A stretch of DNA of 64,000 nucleotides from an uncultured Methanolobus sp. (GCF_963667555.1 NZ_OY763421.1:1319562-1383561); one strand, 5' to 3'. Counted from the first letter of the stretch, positions 46,127 through 56,971 are shown. Numbers and translations: made by a program. The notes: a model not told the origin generated them from the letters alone.

Positions 46127-47734
46127 TTAACTCATTTCAGCCCAGAAAACAAGCTTACCTTCCATAGAACCGATACCTATGAAATCATCAGGAACGTGCA
46201 GGGAAGTCTGTACAGATTCGGTTGTTTCAGATTCAACAACATTTGAATATCCGTCCCATGTACCTGAGTTAAGCATAAGTCCGTCTTCATACAGGCCTTT
46301 TGCAACATCTGTCACCTGTGCTGTGACTTTTGCATCAGTAGCTCCTTTATTCTTGATGTGAAGCGTGTGTTCAGCACTTACCTCACCTGCTGACAGAGTA
46401 CCGAAATCCAGTGCTCCCGGAGTTACTTCTATGGAAATGGCAGGAATGATAGTTGCACTGAGGGAAACTGCAGTAGCTTCACAGGCATTATACTCGTCAT
46501 CATCTTCTTCTCCACCAACAGTAATGTAACCTGTGCTGGTGAAGGAGTCACTATCACTGCCATCTGATATAACAAGCTTTACTGTGTAAGTCCCATTTTC
46601 AGTATATATATAAACAGGATTCTGTTCTGTAGAATCTACTGTTCCATCGTTGTCAAAGTCCCATTCCCATGAAGTGATGGTAGTTCCTGATGCTGTGGAA
46701 AGATCAGTAAATTTTACAGAAAGTGGTGCCTGGCCTGAAGTCGCGTTAGCTGTGAAATCTGCTTCTATTGAAGTAGAAATGCTTCCACTGCTTACAGATA
46801 TGTAGTCTCCTTTTGTTACAGAGTCACTATTACCGTTACCATAAGCTGTCAGTTTGACGGTGTAATCTCCTGAACTGGTATATGTATGAACCGGATTTTG
46901 TTCAGTGGAATCAACATCCCCGTCCCCATCAAAATCCCATTCCCAGGATACCGCACAGTTAGTGGTATCTGTGAACTTTACTGTCAAAGGTACACTGCCA
47001 GAAGTGATGTTTGCAGAAAAACCAGCATCTAATGAAACTGTAATATAATCGGTTTTAGTTTCAGCATCACTGCTTTCTCCATCTGATACGGTTAGTGCTA
47101 CTGTATACACACCAGCCTCTGTATAAGTATATTCAGGATTCGCTTCAGTAGAATCAATAACTCCATCTTCATCAAAATCCCATTGCCAGGATGTTGCAGC
47201 GATTGAAGTATCTGTAAATTTTACTGCCAGAGGTGCATCACCGGATGTGACATTAGAAGTGAAATCAGCAGCTACATCAACTACTGTGATCTGATAATCA
47301 CCAATTGTGTCAATCTCATCTATTTCAAATGCAGTTGCAGCTCCTGACAAATTGTAAACACCTGCAGTTGTGCCTTCGGGAACAGTAAGATCGTAGACCA
47401 CAGTCTTCTGATCGCCTTCATCCATATTACCAGTCCATATCCATTCAGTTGTTGCCTCTTTATAGGAGGCACCATCATCAGAGACTTCTGTCAGTACCCA
47501 ACCATCTGGCAAATCCTCCTGGATCGATGGCAGTTCTTCCTGAATTGCAGGAGCTTCAATATATTGATTAGCTGTCAATACAAGTGTAACTCTTACCGTA
47601 TCTCCGGCACATACCTCTTTATCTGATATGGTCCTGGAAACCGAAAATTCCCCTGCAGCCATAACAGGCATTGCGAGCATGGCCAGCAAAAAGAATACAA
47701 CGGTAAGAATAGAAAAACTTCTTATATATTTCAT
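46127..47734 (-). CDS. Secreted protein with three PKD repeats
   Basis: 535 residues from the ATG after GGAGAAAAC; the longer frame to 47779 would overlap the upstream gene. Signal peptide (SILTVVFFLLAMLAMPVMA), an N-terminal VSRTI-type Ig-like domain, then three PKD domains each with the WDFDxDGxxDSTExNPxxxY loop, and a C-terminal beta domain (IEVTPGALDFGTLSAGE). No C-terminal DWNPW module. PKD domains mediate surface and glycan contacts. Second gene of an operon with the beta-helix protein 29 bp upstream. Confidence 0.88.
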   Translation of the reverse strand: MKYIRSFSILTVVFFLLAMLAMPVMAAGEFSVSRTISDKEVCAGDTVRVTLVLTANQYIEAPAIQEELPSIQEDLPDGWVLTEVSDDGASYKEATTEWIWTGNMDEGDQKTVVYDLTVPEGTTAGVYNLSGAATAFEIDEIDTIGDYQITVVDVAADFTSNVTSGDAPLAVKFTDTSIAATSWQWDFDEDGVIDSTEANPEYTYTEAGVYTVALTVSDGESSDAETKTDYITVSLDAGFSANITSGSVPLTVKFTDTTNCAVSWEWDFDGDGDVDSTEQNPVHTYTSSGDYTVKLTAYGNGNSDSVTKGDYISVSSGSISTSIEADFTANATSGQAPLSVKFTDLSTASGTTITSWEWDFDNDGTVDSTEQNPVYIYTENGTYTVKLVISDGSDSDSFTSTGYITVGGEEDDDEYNACEATAVSLSATIIPAISIEVTPGALDFGTLSAGEVSAEHTLHIKNKGATDAKVTAQVTDVAKGLYEDGLMLNSGTWDGYSNVVESETTESVQTSLHVPDDFIGIGSMEGKLVFWAEMS

Positions 47735-47763
47735 GTTTTCTCCAAAAATAATAAAATGATTGT

Positions 47764-50490
47764 TTAACTTTCTATCCATTCATGAATTACTTTTTGTAAT
47801 CGATCAGTTGTTAACATGTCTCCGGATTCTGTAATTGGAACATCATTTAACCAACAGTGAATAGCATCCTGAAGTTCATCAGTAGTTATTGCAACACCAT
47901 TTTCTGAATCCGGGTCGTCCCAGATGTTCCAATCATCATCACTTTCTTCAGTAACTTCGATATAGGAAACTTTTACCTCAGTATCAGTTCCTTCATCGTT
48001 CGTTACTTTTAGAGAAACAGTATATTCCCCGGCAGATCCATACACATGAACAGGATTCTGTTCAGTGGAATCTATAACTCCATCGCTGTCGAAATCCCAC
48101 TGCCATCCGGTAATATTTGTTCCGGACTGGTCCGTAAAAGAAACTGTCAGAGGAACAGTTCCTGAAGAAATATTACTTGTAAATTCAGCATACGGACCAG
48201 ACAGAGAACCGTAAGCATACACTTTACCATCGTTTCCAACAGTGTAAAGGATACCTTCGGAAATTGCAGGACTTGCACCTCCACCAGAAGAAGTCCAAAC
48301 AGTATCTCCAGTGTATGCATCTAAAGCATAAATTGCGCTATAGCTGTACATGGTAGAATCTGCCTTCCCAACATAGCATTTCCCATCTGCAACCACAGGA
48401 GAACAGGTCCAGGCGCCTATTCCGTTATAACTTGCAGTTATATTCCAGAGTTCATCACCTGTTACAGCATCAAAACAATATGTTTGCAGTTTACTATAGG
48501 CAGGACAACCACCACAAACATAGACATTACCATATGCCACAGCAGGACATGAGTCTGTCCTGTGTATGGTCTTTCTCCAGAGGACAGTTCCATCATACTT
48601 ATCGACGGCGTAAATATCCCCGGTGCCAGCCCAGTTGTAAGTTGTAAAATACAGGATATCATTGTAAACACTTGCAGTTCCTGATGTATCATGTCCTGAA
48701 GGAGTGCTGATGTGCCATATCTCGTCTCCTGTTTCAGCATCTACACAATATACATCACCTGACAATTCAAATTTACAACATGTAAGATAGACCATACCAT
48801 CTGAGTAAGCCGGGGTGCCCATTGCAAGACCGTTTACGGTTTTTGTCCAGACGGCTGTACCGTTTTCTTCGTAAGTGCAATGATAACGATAACCTGCATA
48901 ATCGCCCACATATCTTTTGCCGTTCACGATCAGATCCCCACCGTTTACGGAATCCGACCTCCCACAATAGATATTTCCTTCATAGTAACATGGAGATGCC
49001 CATGAACCCCATGCCGTACATCCACTTCCAAATGTGCCTATTGTCTCTCCTGTATACATATCAAGACCTGTTACAGAAGATTCATCATCTCCAGAAGATG
49101 ACATGACAGAATCACCACAGTTCACAAAAACTGTGCCTTCTGCAACTACGGGAGAAGAACTTCCAACAGCATTGATGTCATCACTTACCCACAGAAGAGT
49201 TGAATCATCCGGAGCATCACCCGGATAGTAACCTGTATGCTGCTCATCTTTATGGAACTGGAACCAGTTCTCATCAATTTCAACAGTTTCAGAGGAAAGC
49301 GTTGCTGACATTTCATTGTTCGATTCCAGTGTTTCATCTACACTGTCTTCAACATCGACAACAGCTGTCAAACTGATATCTCCTTCAGGAGGCAGCAGTG
49401 TGAAAGAAGCCTGAGTACTACTACCTGAAGCAAGAGAGGATATTACTTCTTCTCCAAGAGATTCATCTCCGTAATATATAACCACTTTAAAGGCATCGGC
49501 ATCTGTTTCACCGATGTTTGAAACATTTACTCTTATCCGGTTTGGCTGATCTGCCACCAGTGAGCCCGGATATATGGAATCCACCATAAGATCAGTAGAT
49601 TCTGAGGACAGGTCAACATAAGTCGCAAAATTGCTTGCCAGCGGATATGAATCAGTTCCTGCTCCGGAAGGAATGGTGTATTCACTGTCAATTATGCCAT
49701 CATCGTTTACATCTGATCCGCTGTCTTCGCCCCAGTAATTACCAAGATAGCTGGACCTGGATTTGCCTTCGTAGGTATAAGCCACAACTTCAGGAGAGTT
49801 CCATTCTATGGAAGGAGGATTAGTAGCTATAATGTTTTGATCATTTTCGATGAAATCATTAAGATAGATCTCATTACCGCTACCTGCACTCCATATATAT
49901 ATCCCATATTTGTTCTGTTGGAAAACATTGTTGCATACTAAATTATTATCGCTGTTCGTATAGAGAGAAAGGCCGGCACAATTGTTGTTAATAAAAGTAT
50001 TTCCACTATATGTGCACTCATCACCCAATCCATAAACTGCAAAATAAGTCCCTGTACAATTGGAAACAACATTGTTGCTAAAGACAATATTATCTTCTTT
50101 GATATAGACACCAGTACTATAAGTAAGTCCGTCAAATACACATTTGCTGATCTCACAACCTGATGCTTTTACCTCTACTCCTCTGGAACTATTGACAACA
50201 GATACTCCTTTAAGGACACAACCTTCAGCACTCATTACTAAGTTTGAGCCACCGAGATCGAATGTGACTTTATCAGCGCCTGCTCCAATAAAAGATAAAC
50301 CTTCTATATTCAGGCTAATAGACTCATTGTATATACCCGGGTTAAGATAGATCACATCATTGGTACTTGCTTCAGATATTGAAGCTTCAAGAGTGGAAGA
50401 GTTGTATGCCTGCCATAAAGTTGCATTTGAAGGAAGAACAAATATTAAAATAAATGCTAAAATACACAATATGATGACTTGTTTCTGCAT
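47764..50490 (-). CDS. Giant surface protein: beta-helix, CARDB, PQQ propeller, PKD, DWNPW module
   Basis: 908 residues. Signal peptide, then right-handed beta-helix of NosD type (about 30-280; repeats such as NCTGTYFAVYGLGDECTYSGNTF), CARDB-like domain (about 295-390), PQQ-type beta-propeller starting WFQFHKDEQHTGYYPGDAP (about 400-765), one PKD domain, and the C-terminal module DWNIWDDPDSENGVAITTDE with CWLND and EWIES ends. The 'Q' propellers here are taken as structural, not quinone-binding. Cell-surface adhesin or S-layer-associated protein by inference. Confidence 0.85.
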   Translation of the reverse strand: MQKQVIILCILAFILIFVLPSNATLWQAYNSSTLEASISEASTNDVIYLNPGIYNESISLNIEGLSFIGAGADKVTFDLGGSNLVMSAEGCVLKGVSVVNSSRGVEVKASGCEISKCVFDGLTYSTGVYIKEDNIVFSNNVVSNCTGTYFAVYGLGDECTYSGNTFINNNCAGLSLYTNSDNNLVCNNVFQQNKYGIYIWSAGSGNEIYLNDFIENDQNIIATNPPSIEWNSPEVVAYTYEGKSRSSYLGNYWGEDSGSDVNDDGIIDSEYTIPSGAGTDSYPLASNFATYVDLSSESTDLMVDSIYPGSLVADQPNRIRVNVSNIGETDADAFKVVIYYGDESLGEEVISSLASGSSTQASFTLLPPEGDISLTAVVDVEDSVDETLESNNEMSATLSSETVEIDENWFQFHKDEQHTGYYPGDAPDDSTLLWVSDDINAVGSSSPVVAEGTVFVNCGDSVMSSSGDDESSVTGLDMYTGETIGTFGSGCTAWGSWASPCYYEGNIYCGRSDSVNGGDLIVNGKRYVGDYAGYRYHCTYEENGTAVWTKTVNGLAMGTPAYSDGMVYLTCCKFELSGDVYCVDAETGDEIWHISTPSGHDTSGTASVYNDILYFTTYNWAGTGDIYAVDKYDGTVLWRKTIHRTDSCPAVAYGNVYVCGGCPAYSKLQTYCFDAVTGDELWNITASYNGIGAWTCSPVVADGKCYVGKADSTMYSYSAIYALDAYTGDTVWTSSGGGASPAISEGILYTVGNDGKVYAYGSLSGPYAEFTSNISSGTVPLTVSFTDQSGTNITGWQWDFDSDGVIDSTEQNPVHVYGSAGEYTVSLKVTNDEGTDTEVKVSYIEVTEESDDDWNIWDDPDSENGVAITTDELQDAIHCWLNDVPITESGDMLTTDRLQKVIHEWIES

Positions 50491-50850
50491 ATGAAATGCC
50501 CCGCTGATGATTATACTTTAATACGAAAGCTGCATGTTGGCAGGAGATGAAAATCTGAAATCAATAGCTAGTTTTTTAGCTTATTCACACCCTGACTTAC
50601 ATACATAATCCATTTGTAAGTATGATTTGTACACTTCAACAATAACCAAACAGCCTATCTGGTAAGAGATATTTAAACAAGTTATTTTTAATAATACATG
50701 ATACCTATTAAGCTAAGAAGCGTATAGTGAGCATGAATGGATTCATAATATATTTGAAAACAAAAAATCCCATCATATGATAATAGTATAGAACTACATT
50801 CTAAAACTGCATTGATAATTAGAATTTATTCCAACCATTACTTGTGACAC
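50491..50850. other. Spacer upstream of the beta-helix/propeller gene
   Basis: AT-rich, no credible gene. On the minus strand a TTTAAATA stretch near 50672 could be the TATA box of the gene starting at 50490, giving a long leader. Confidence 0.3.
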
Positions 50851-50893
50851 AAAAATAAAAGATGCAGCAAGATACATATTGTATTCTTGCTGC
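50851..50893 (-). terminator. Hairpin terminator after the 640-residue propeller gene
   Basis: GCAGCAAGA at 50864-50872 pairs with TCTTGCTGC at 50885-50893, with an AT-rich extension of the stem; on the minus strand TTTTATTTTT follows. Confidence 0.65.
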
Positions 50894-50905
50894 TACATAT
50901 ATTGA

Positions 50906-52828
50906 TTAATTTTCCAGCCAGTTATGTATAAGTTGCTGTAGACGGTCTGTACTTATAGTTGAACCTGTCACTGTTGCTGGTTCATCATTAAGCCATATAT
51001 GAATAGCCTCCTGCAACTCATCGGTAGTCATGTTTTCTCCACCATCTGAAATTGGATCATCCCAGAAGTTCCATTCTGCAAGTCCGAAAAGATACCCATG
51101 ATCATTGCCATAAAACAACCTTCCATCTTTGATAGTAACTCCTGGAAGAGTATATTCTGTTTGGTCGGAAGATGCCTGGAATGTCCATTGCAACTCGGGT
51201 TCTGTACAATCAGTATAGTCTTTCAGACAATACACTGTTCCATTGAGGATGTTAGTGGTAAAATAGATATAGACTTCACCATCGCCATCGTCGTAGGCTG
51301 TTGAAACAACCGGAGAACCCTGTATACCACCATTTGGTGTATAGCTCCAGATTTCTGTAAGGTCATCTGCATTGAGACAATACAATTTACCACTTGCTGA
51401 AAAGTCCCCGGTTCCTACATAAAGCCGTTCATTATACAAAGAAGGGGTTGTTGTACTTTTCACACCAAGATTGAATTTGTGTATGTCTGAACGATCAAAA
51501 GTTCCATCTGAATTGAAACCTATTGAAATACAATAACCATCTTCGGTTGCTGTATATATACGTCCAGAATCCGTATCATACATAACTGATGCTCTTATGT
51601 CCTTTCTAAGAGCACCGATATCAAGTAGTTCCGCCATGTCCACTTCATCAACAGTTGTTCCTTCGTGTTTGTCAACTGAAGTTATATGCATTGAATCATC
51701 CGGGTAAACAAGATATTGCTTTATTACTACAGCGCCTGCCCGGTAATACCCTTCCCCTGTAGATGAAGAACGTGCCCAGAGTTCATTACCGTCCTCATCA
51801 TAGCAATAATACTTGCATTCATCCCCATCGTCAAGATAGGAGAGCCATTCTCCAAAGAATATTCGACCATTGTCATAGGTTATAGGAGTATTGATCTGAC
51901 AGATATCTGGATTATCAGTACCAATTGCATCATTCCAGAGTTCTGTACCATTTAAAGCATCAAAAGCATAAATGTGACCGAAAGCTCCTACAAATATTTT
52001 ACCATTACCATATGCAGGTGCACCTAATGGTGCTGTCACCCCAGTTACTATCTCAGAACTCCATTCTATTTCACCAGTGTTCCTGTCAACTGCATAAACT
52101 GCTCCATGAGTAGCTGCATATACTAAATTATCGACTACTATAGACACTGTATCAATACCGTAAGCTCCCGGTACACCATAAGTATAAGTTATCCATGATT
52201 CTGTCTCATCTGGTTGCTGTATGGGACCTCTGTCTGAGGTTACACCGTTTTTATAAAGGTTGCCCTGAAACTGCGGCCAGTCTGTAGATGTAAATTCAGG
52301 TATTCCTTCGATTGTTATTTGTGAGTCGCCTGTTGTATAAGCATAAGTGCCCTTCATGCCACTTGGAGCATAATCCGCATCTATATAATAACCTCCTATA
52401 TCGAAGGTTCCTAAAGCACTTGTAGAAGGAGTCACTGTATAATTCACATGATATGTACCTGTACCAGTTATTAACAAACCTACAGGCCCTGCTCCAAATT
52501 CAGCCATTCCATGATTATTATCATTCCACAAGAATATTTTATTGAACGGTGAGTCAGCTACTACATTACTGACAACCCAATTGCCAACATCATCAACAGA
52601 AGAGTAAATATCTTTAACTGCTGCATAGGATGAGTTTTCATCACCAAGTGTACCAGTTACGACAATTTCTAAGCTAACATTAAAAGATTCCCCTATATCC
52701 ACCGTGGTAGGTTCAATCGTTCTGCTTACTGTTACATCGTGTGCAGAAGATAATGTTACCGTAAATATCAATAATAAAAGTAAAATAACACTTTTAGTGA
52801 CAGTATTTGTTACAATATTTTTAACCAT
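50906..52828 (-). CDS. Surface protein: VSRTI domain, PQQ propeller, DWNPW module
   Basis: 640 residues. Signal peptide, VSRTIEPTTVDIGESFNVS Ig-like domain (about 30-175), PQQ-type propeller opening DWPQFQGNLYKNGVTSD (about 185-580), and the C-terminal module EWNFWDDPISDGGENMTTDE ending HNWLEN. GGGAG before the ATG. Its propeller resembles those at 57052, 60839 and 62767, so the group arose by duplication. Confidence 0.85.
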   Translation of the reverse strand: MVKNIVTNTVTKSVILLLLLIFTVTLSSAHDVTVSRTIEPTTVDIGESFNVSLEIVVTGTLGDENSSYAAVKDIYSSVDDVGNWVVSNVVADSPFNKIFLWNDNNHGMAEFGAGPVGLLITGTGTYHVNYTVTPSTSALGTFDIGGYYIDADYAPSGMKGTYAYTTGDSQITIEGIPEFTSTDWPQFQGNLYKNGVTSDRGPIQQPDETESWITYTYGVPGAYGIDTVSIVVDNLVYAATHGAVYAVDRNTGEIEWSSEIVTGVTAPLGAPAYGNGKIFVGAFGHIYAFDALNGTELWNDAIGTDNPDICQINTPITYDNGRIFFGEWLSYLDDGDECKYYCYDEDGNELWARSSSTGEGYYRAGAVVIKQYLVYPDDSMHITSVDKHEGTTVDEVDMAELLDIGALRKDIRASVMYDTDSGRIYTATEDGYCISIGFNSDGTFDRSDIHKFNLGVKSTTTPSLYNERLYVGTGDFSASGKLYCLNADDLTEIWSYTPNGGIQGSPVVSTAYDDGDGEVYIYFTTNILNGTVYCLKDYTDCTEPELQWTFQASSDQTEYTLPGVTIKDGRLFYGNDHGYLFGLAEWNFWDDPISDGGENMTTDELQEAIHIWLNDEPATVTGSTISTDRLQQLIHNWLEN

Positions 52829-53069
52829 ATTAGCACTCCCTTGTTTCTTGATTTTGTAAAAAATCCAATGGACGTATTTAGTGCATCATTTCTGCCTATG
52901 GCAATATTATTGTGTTAAAAGAATATGTTCATCCTCCAAATGAAAAATATTCATTCCAATAACATTACATCAATTACATAAACAGCAGATTTGTACCACC
53001 TATTGCGTGCCTGAAACAAAATTACCTCCATTTATTTTTGATTTTTTGAAAGAATAATATAACTAAATA

Positions 53070-53873
53070 TCATTTATTTTTACTTTTAGCTGCATCATTT
53101 GATGATGTTCTGAAATAATGCACATTAGAATAGAGGATCAACGCAAATGCTGCCAGTATCCCGGAAAAACCTGGTGATTGCTGCTCCTGCTCTGTTACTT
53201 CATTATCAATAGACAATGTATCATTATCATTGTAGGTCGATTGTCTGATTTCATTATCAATAACTCGTTCAGAATCTACGTCATCAGTACTGACATCCAT
53301 ACTCATATTCGTTTGAGATGCCTCTTTCATTCTGAGTAGATTCTGTTGCTCAGAAAGATGATTATCTGATGAGCTTGTTTCAGTTGACTTAGAAGAAGAT
53401 TTCAAAATAATGTCATTACTGCCAGTAACTTCGATCCAGCCAGGATGATCTGCATCAAGCCACCTTCCTTCAATACTGTAAGTTCCCGGATCAGTATTTT
53501 CAGGAACCGTTATACAGTAATTTATGCTGTATGTACCTGTAGGTATGGTACGCATACCGCTACTCCATTCATACATACCGTTTTCATTGTCTTTATACGC
53601 GGAAAAAACCGAATCTGCATCAATATTGCTTATCTCCCAATCCTGCATCTTTTCAAAAGCAGTGTACTTTTCCGAAAGAGTTCCAAAAATTGCTCCATCC
53701 CCTTCACCTATGATAACTTCCACGCTTACATCAAAGGAATCGCCAGGGCTGATAGTATTGGGTATTATTGTTCTGCTGACAGATACATCTGAAACTTCTG
53801 CACAGCATAGATCTATAGATAAAACTATGAAAATACATAATATAATTAAATTCAATTTACTGGTTTTACCCAT
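53070..53873 (-). CDS. Surface protein with VSRTI domain and PGF-CTERM-like tail
   Basis: 267 residues. Signal peptide, VSRTIIPNTISPGDSFDVSV domain as in its neighbours, a Ser/Asp/Asn-rich linker (about 165-230), then SPGFSGILAAFALILY followed by a polar, lysine-rich tail. This is the layout of PGF-CTERM signals processed by archaeosortase A, although the basic tail is longer than usual. AAGGAG selects the ATG at 53873. Only protein in the island with this type of C-terminus; it could be the anchored partner of the others. Confidence 0.75.
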   Translation of the reverse strand: MGKTSKLNLIILCIFIVLSIDLCCAEVSDVSVSRTIIPNTISPGDSFDVSVEVIIGEGDGAIFGTLSEKYTAFEKMQDWEISNIDADSVFSAYKDNENGMYEWSSGMRTIPTGTYSINYCITVPENTDPGTYSIEGRWLDADHPGWIEVTGSNDIILKSSSKSTETSSSDNHLSEQQNLLRMKEASQTNMSMDVSTDDVDSERVIDNEIRQSTYNDNDTLSIDNEVTEQEQQSPGFSGILAAFALILYSNVHYFRTSSNDAAKSKNK

Positions 53874-53944
53874 CAATTCAATCTCCTTAAAAAATAATAT
53901 GAATAAACACCCATTTCGGGTATTTATTCAATTTTCTTATCTAT

Positions 53945-56900
53945 TTATGCGTCAGCGCCCTCCGGACATTCTCTGTCCTGTACCCAGTAGTGTACAAGAA
54001 GCTGCAGCCTGTTGGTTGTTATATCTGCACCTGTTGTTGGAGCTGGAAGATCGTTCAGCCAGCAGTTGATAGCTGCCTGAAGTTCTGCGGTGGTTATGTA
54101 TTTGCCATCAGCAGAATCAATGTCATTCCATGGGTTCCAGTCAGTTGAGGATACAACTACAAGTTCTTCACCAGTAACTGGTATATCATTTACATCCATG
54201 CCGGATACAAATGCTGAACAGGTTCCTTCCAGATAATAGTTAGCTGCTGCTGCCTCATCGTCGAGTTGCAGTATATAGGTAATTGATTTCATATCACCTA
54301 CAGCCATCTCATCAGTCCAGACCCATTCTACACGAGTTGGATCGGTAAGGTTTTCCTTGAAAACTGCACCATCGTTTATAGAAGGAGTAATGGTCCAGCC
54401 TTCTGGAACTGTCTCTTCAAGAGCAAGTGAATCCAGAGTTGTTGTTGCTGTCAGGTTTATAGTCACTTTGGTAGAAGTGATGTTAAACTCCTGAAGCAGT
54501 TCCTCATAGAAATTCTGGTTTGCAATGGTCCTTACAGCATCTACAGGATAGGAAGTTACTTCATTTACATGGATGTAAACTGCATCATATTCATCATATG
54601 AGTTCCAGTCTGTAAGGATAAAGCTCACTACATCGCCATCTACAACAACGTCATCTGTAACATGTCCGACACCATAGGATGTATAGCCACCGTTAACATA
54701 GAAAGCCCAGTAACAGGTTTCGGTTGGTGCTTCAATGTCACCAATGGTATCAAGTGTGAAGGAACTGTAGTCTGCATAGTTTGCATCACTTAAATCTGCA
54801 GCAAAGCCTGTTCCTATAAGTGCACCCAATGCACTCAGTGATGGAATCTCATATGAAGCAGATGGATTATTGTATGGTACAAGCTGATAGACTGAACCAT
54901 CTACAAGATCAACAGCGCCGTAGTAAAGGAAGTCGTCCCTGTCAGTTACATCGACTGTTATTGAGATCATATAATATTCTTCATTTGACATGTAGTCTGT
55001 AAGGATGAAACTTACTACATCGCCGTCTGTAACAACGTCATCTGTTGCATGTCCAATACCATATGAGGTATAGCCACCATTTACATAGAAAGCCCAGTAA
55101 CAGGTTTCAGTTGGTGCTTCGATGTCCATAATGTTGTCCAATGAGAATGAATCATGGTCTGCATAGTTTGCATCACTTACCTCAATATCAAGTCCTGTTG
55201 ACATAAGTGCTGCCATTGCTGAAAGTGGTGCAATGTCGTACTCTGTACCTGCGTTGTTATATGGAACGAATGTGCAGGTCATATCAGGACCGAGTTCAAC
55301 TGTTCCCTGGTACAGTACAGTAATATCGGATGTAATGCTGTCACCGCTCCATTCACCCATCAATGGATAAGAGTCAGTACCTGTGCTGTGAACTAATGCT
55401 GTGTCACCGATACCATCTTCAGGAACAGAGGAATCATTTCCAGCGTAGTCACTGTAGTAGTTACCAAGTATGCTGCTAAGTGAGTTACCCTTGTAAGTGT
55501 AGTCGAGTGCAGAATCGCTTACCCACTGGACACTTGGGGTAGAACTTGCACCATTTAGTTCTGTGTTATCTATGAAGTTATTGAGATAGATCATACAACC
55601 GCTGCCTACATCCTCAAGACTGAATGCAGCATCATTTGACTCAAATGTGTTACCTGTAATTACACAGTTATCTCCACCATCATCAAGTTCAATACCAACA
55701 GCATTGTTTGATACAATGTTGTCTGTAAACTCTGAATCAACCATATCGTCATAGAGTGTGATTGCAGGACCCTGGGATGTATTCATAAAGATGTTATCGG
55801 TGATTGAAAACTCAGAGGTATCATCATAACCACTTTCAGGATAGGCATTCCAATACATACAATTGTTACCGATATACACAGTTGTTCCTTCAAATGTATT
55901 TCCTGAAATTACACCTTCGTCTATATAGGAATCGATTTGTACCAGGTCACACTCGTCGGAAGAAGGAAGATCACAGAATACACTGTTATCAACAAATTCG
56001 GTCCTTGGGTTTGAAGTTGTAATTCCACAATTTTCAAATACACAATTCCTTACTGTGAGATCATAATATCCTATAATTATATGTCCGAACGTATTTCCAA
56101 CATCACCACTGGCTTCAAAAGTAATGTTTTCAATTACCATGCTGCCAAGTTCAGCAGGGAAGGTATACTCCCAAGTATTATCGTCGTACTCTGCACCAAT
56201 AAAATTCATTGATACGTTTACACCACTGTATACAGTTACATTCTCAGCACTTGAAGCTGTAAGTGTTAAGCTTTTATCCTCATATAAACAGATTCCATAT
56301 CCAATACCATATCCATAGCCTTGGTCACTTGATACACTGATATCATAATATCCATCAGTGAAATATATTGTTGAGCCATCAACAGCATCATCAAAAGCAG
56401 CCTGTATTTCATCAAAGGTCATAGAAGGATAAAGATACACAGTACCGGACTCAATTGTTATTTCTGAATCGCCTGTTGCGTAAGCATATCCTCCGGCCTC
56501 TCCGGACATTGTATATACCGGGTCAACATAATAACCGCTGATTGAATAGGTACCCTGAGCAGTATCTGCTGAGGTTGTCACAGTGTAATTGACATAATAG
56601 GTTCCTTCAGAACTTGCTGCCAGACCTATTGCACCTGTACCACATTCAAGCATACCGTCAGCAGAATTAGGATCAGCTACCCTGCTAAATGGAGTCTGTG
56701 CATCAACATTGCTGAAAAACCAGTTTTCCCAGTCATCTACAGATGTATAAACGTCTTTTACAACCCCCATGGTCGAGTTATCGCCTTCAACTGTACCTGT
56801 AAAATCAATCTTCAGACTAACATCAAATGATTCACCAGGAGCTACAGTCGTCGGACTGATCGTTCTTTCTACGGCAATGTTCTGTATAGCCGATGCAGTG

Positions 56901-56971
56901 ACCGCTGACAACATTAGCAGTGTCAGAGCAATGGCTAACAAAAATCCTTTTTTCATAAATTTATGTCTCAT
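53945..56971 (-). CDS. Giant surface protein: VSRTI-like, beta-helix, two DUF4430, DWNPW module
   Basis: 1008 residues. Signal peptide, VERTISPTTVAPGESFDVSL domain, right-handed beta-helix (about 180-520), two tandem DUF4430-like domains (each with ETCYWAFYVNGGYTSYG and GDVVSFILTD, about 540-735), a second Ig-like VRTI domain, then C-terminal module DWNPWNDIDSADGKYITTAE with CWLND and HYWVQD, followed by a short RECPEGADA tail. DUF4430 resembles the beta-domain of transcobalamin-type binders, so ligand binding is possible. GGAG before the ATG. Confidence 0.82.
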   Translation of the reverse strand: MRHKFMKKGFLLAIALTLLMLSAVTASAIQNIAVERTISPTTVAPGESFDVSLKIDFTGTVEGDNSTMGVVKDVYTSVDDWENWFFSNVDAQTPFSRVADPNSADGMLECGTGAIGLAASSEGTYYVNYTVTTSADTAQGTYSISGYYVDPVYTMSGEAGGYAYATGDSEITIESGTVYLYPSMTFDEIQAAFDDAVDGSTIYFTDGYYDISVSSDQGYGYGIGYGICLYEDKSLTLTASSAENVTVYSGVNVSMNFIGAEYDDNTWEYTFPAELGSMVIENITFEASGDVGNTFGHIIIGYYDLTVRNCVFENCGITTSNPRTEFVDNSVFCDLPSSDECDLVQIDSYIDEGVISGNTFEGTTVYIGNNCMYWNAYPESGYDDTSEFSITDNIFMNTSQGPAITLYDDMVDSEFTDNIVSNNAVGIELDDGGDNCVITGNTFESNDAAFSLEDVGSGCMIYLNNFIDNTELNGASSTPSVQWVSDSALDYTYKGNSLSSILGNYYSDYAGNDSSVPEDGIGDTALVHSTGTDSYPLMGEWSGDSITSDITVLYQGTVELGPDMTCTFVPYNNAGTEYDIAPLSAMAALMSTGLDIEVSDANYADHDSFSLDNIMDIEAPTETCYWAFYVNGGYTSYGIGHATDDVVTDGDVVSFILTDYMSNEEYYMISITVDVTDRDDFLYYGAVDLVDGSVYQLVPYNNPSASYEIPSLSALGALIGTGFAADLSDANYADYSSFTLDTIGDIEAPTETCYWAFYVNGGYTSYGVGHVTDDVVVDGDVVSFILTDWNSYDEYDAVYIHVNEVTSYPVDAVRTIANQNFYEELLQEFNITSTKVTINLTATTTLDSLALEETVPEGWTITPSINDGAVFKENLTDPTRVEWVWTDEMAVGDMKSITYILQLDDEAAAANYYLEGTCSAFVSGMDVNDIPVTGEELVVVSSTDWNPWNDIDSADGKYITTAELQAAINCWLNDLPAPTTGADITTNRLQLLVHYWVQDRECPEGADA

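Noticed and set aside
48822..49106. Plus-strand frames opposite the surface-protein genes
   Set aside because: His-, Leu- and Gln-rich shadows of minus-strand repeats, no ribosome-binding sites.
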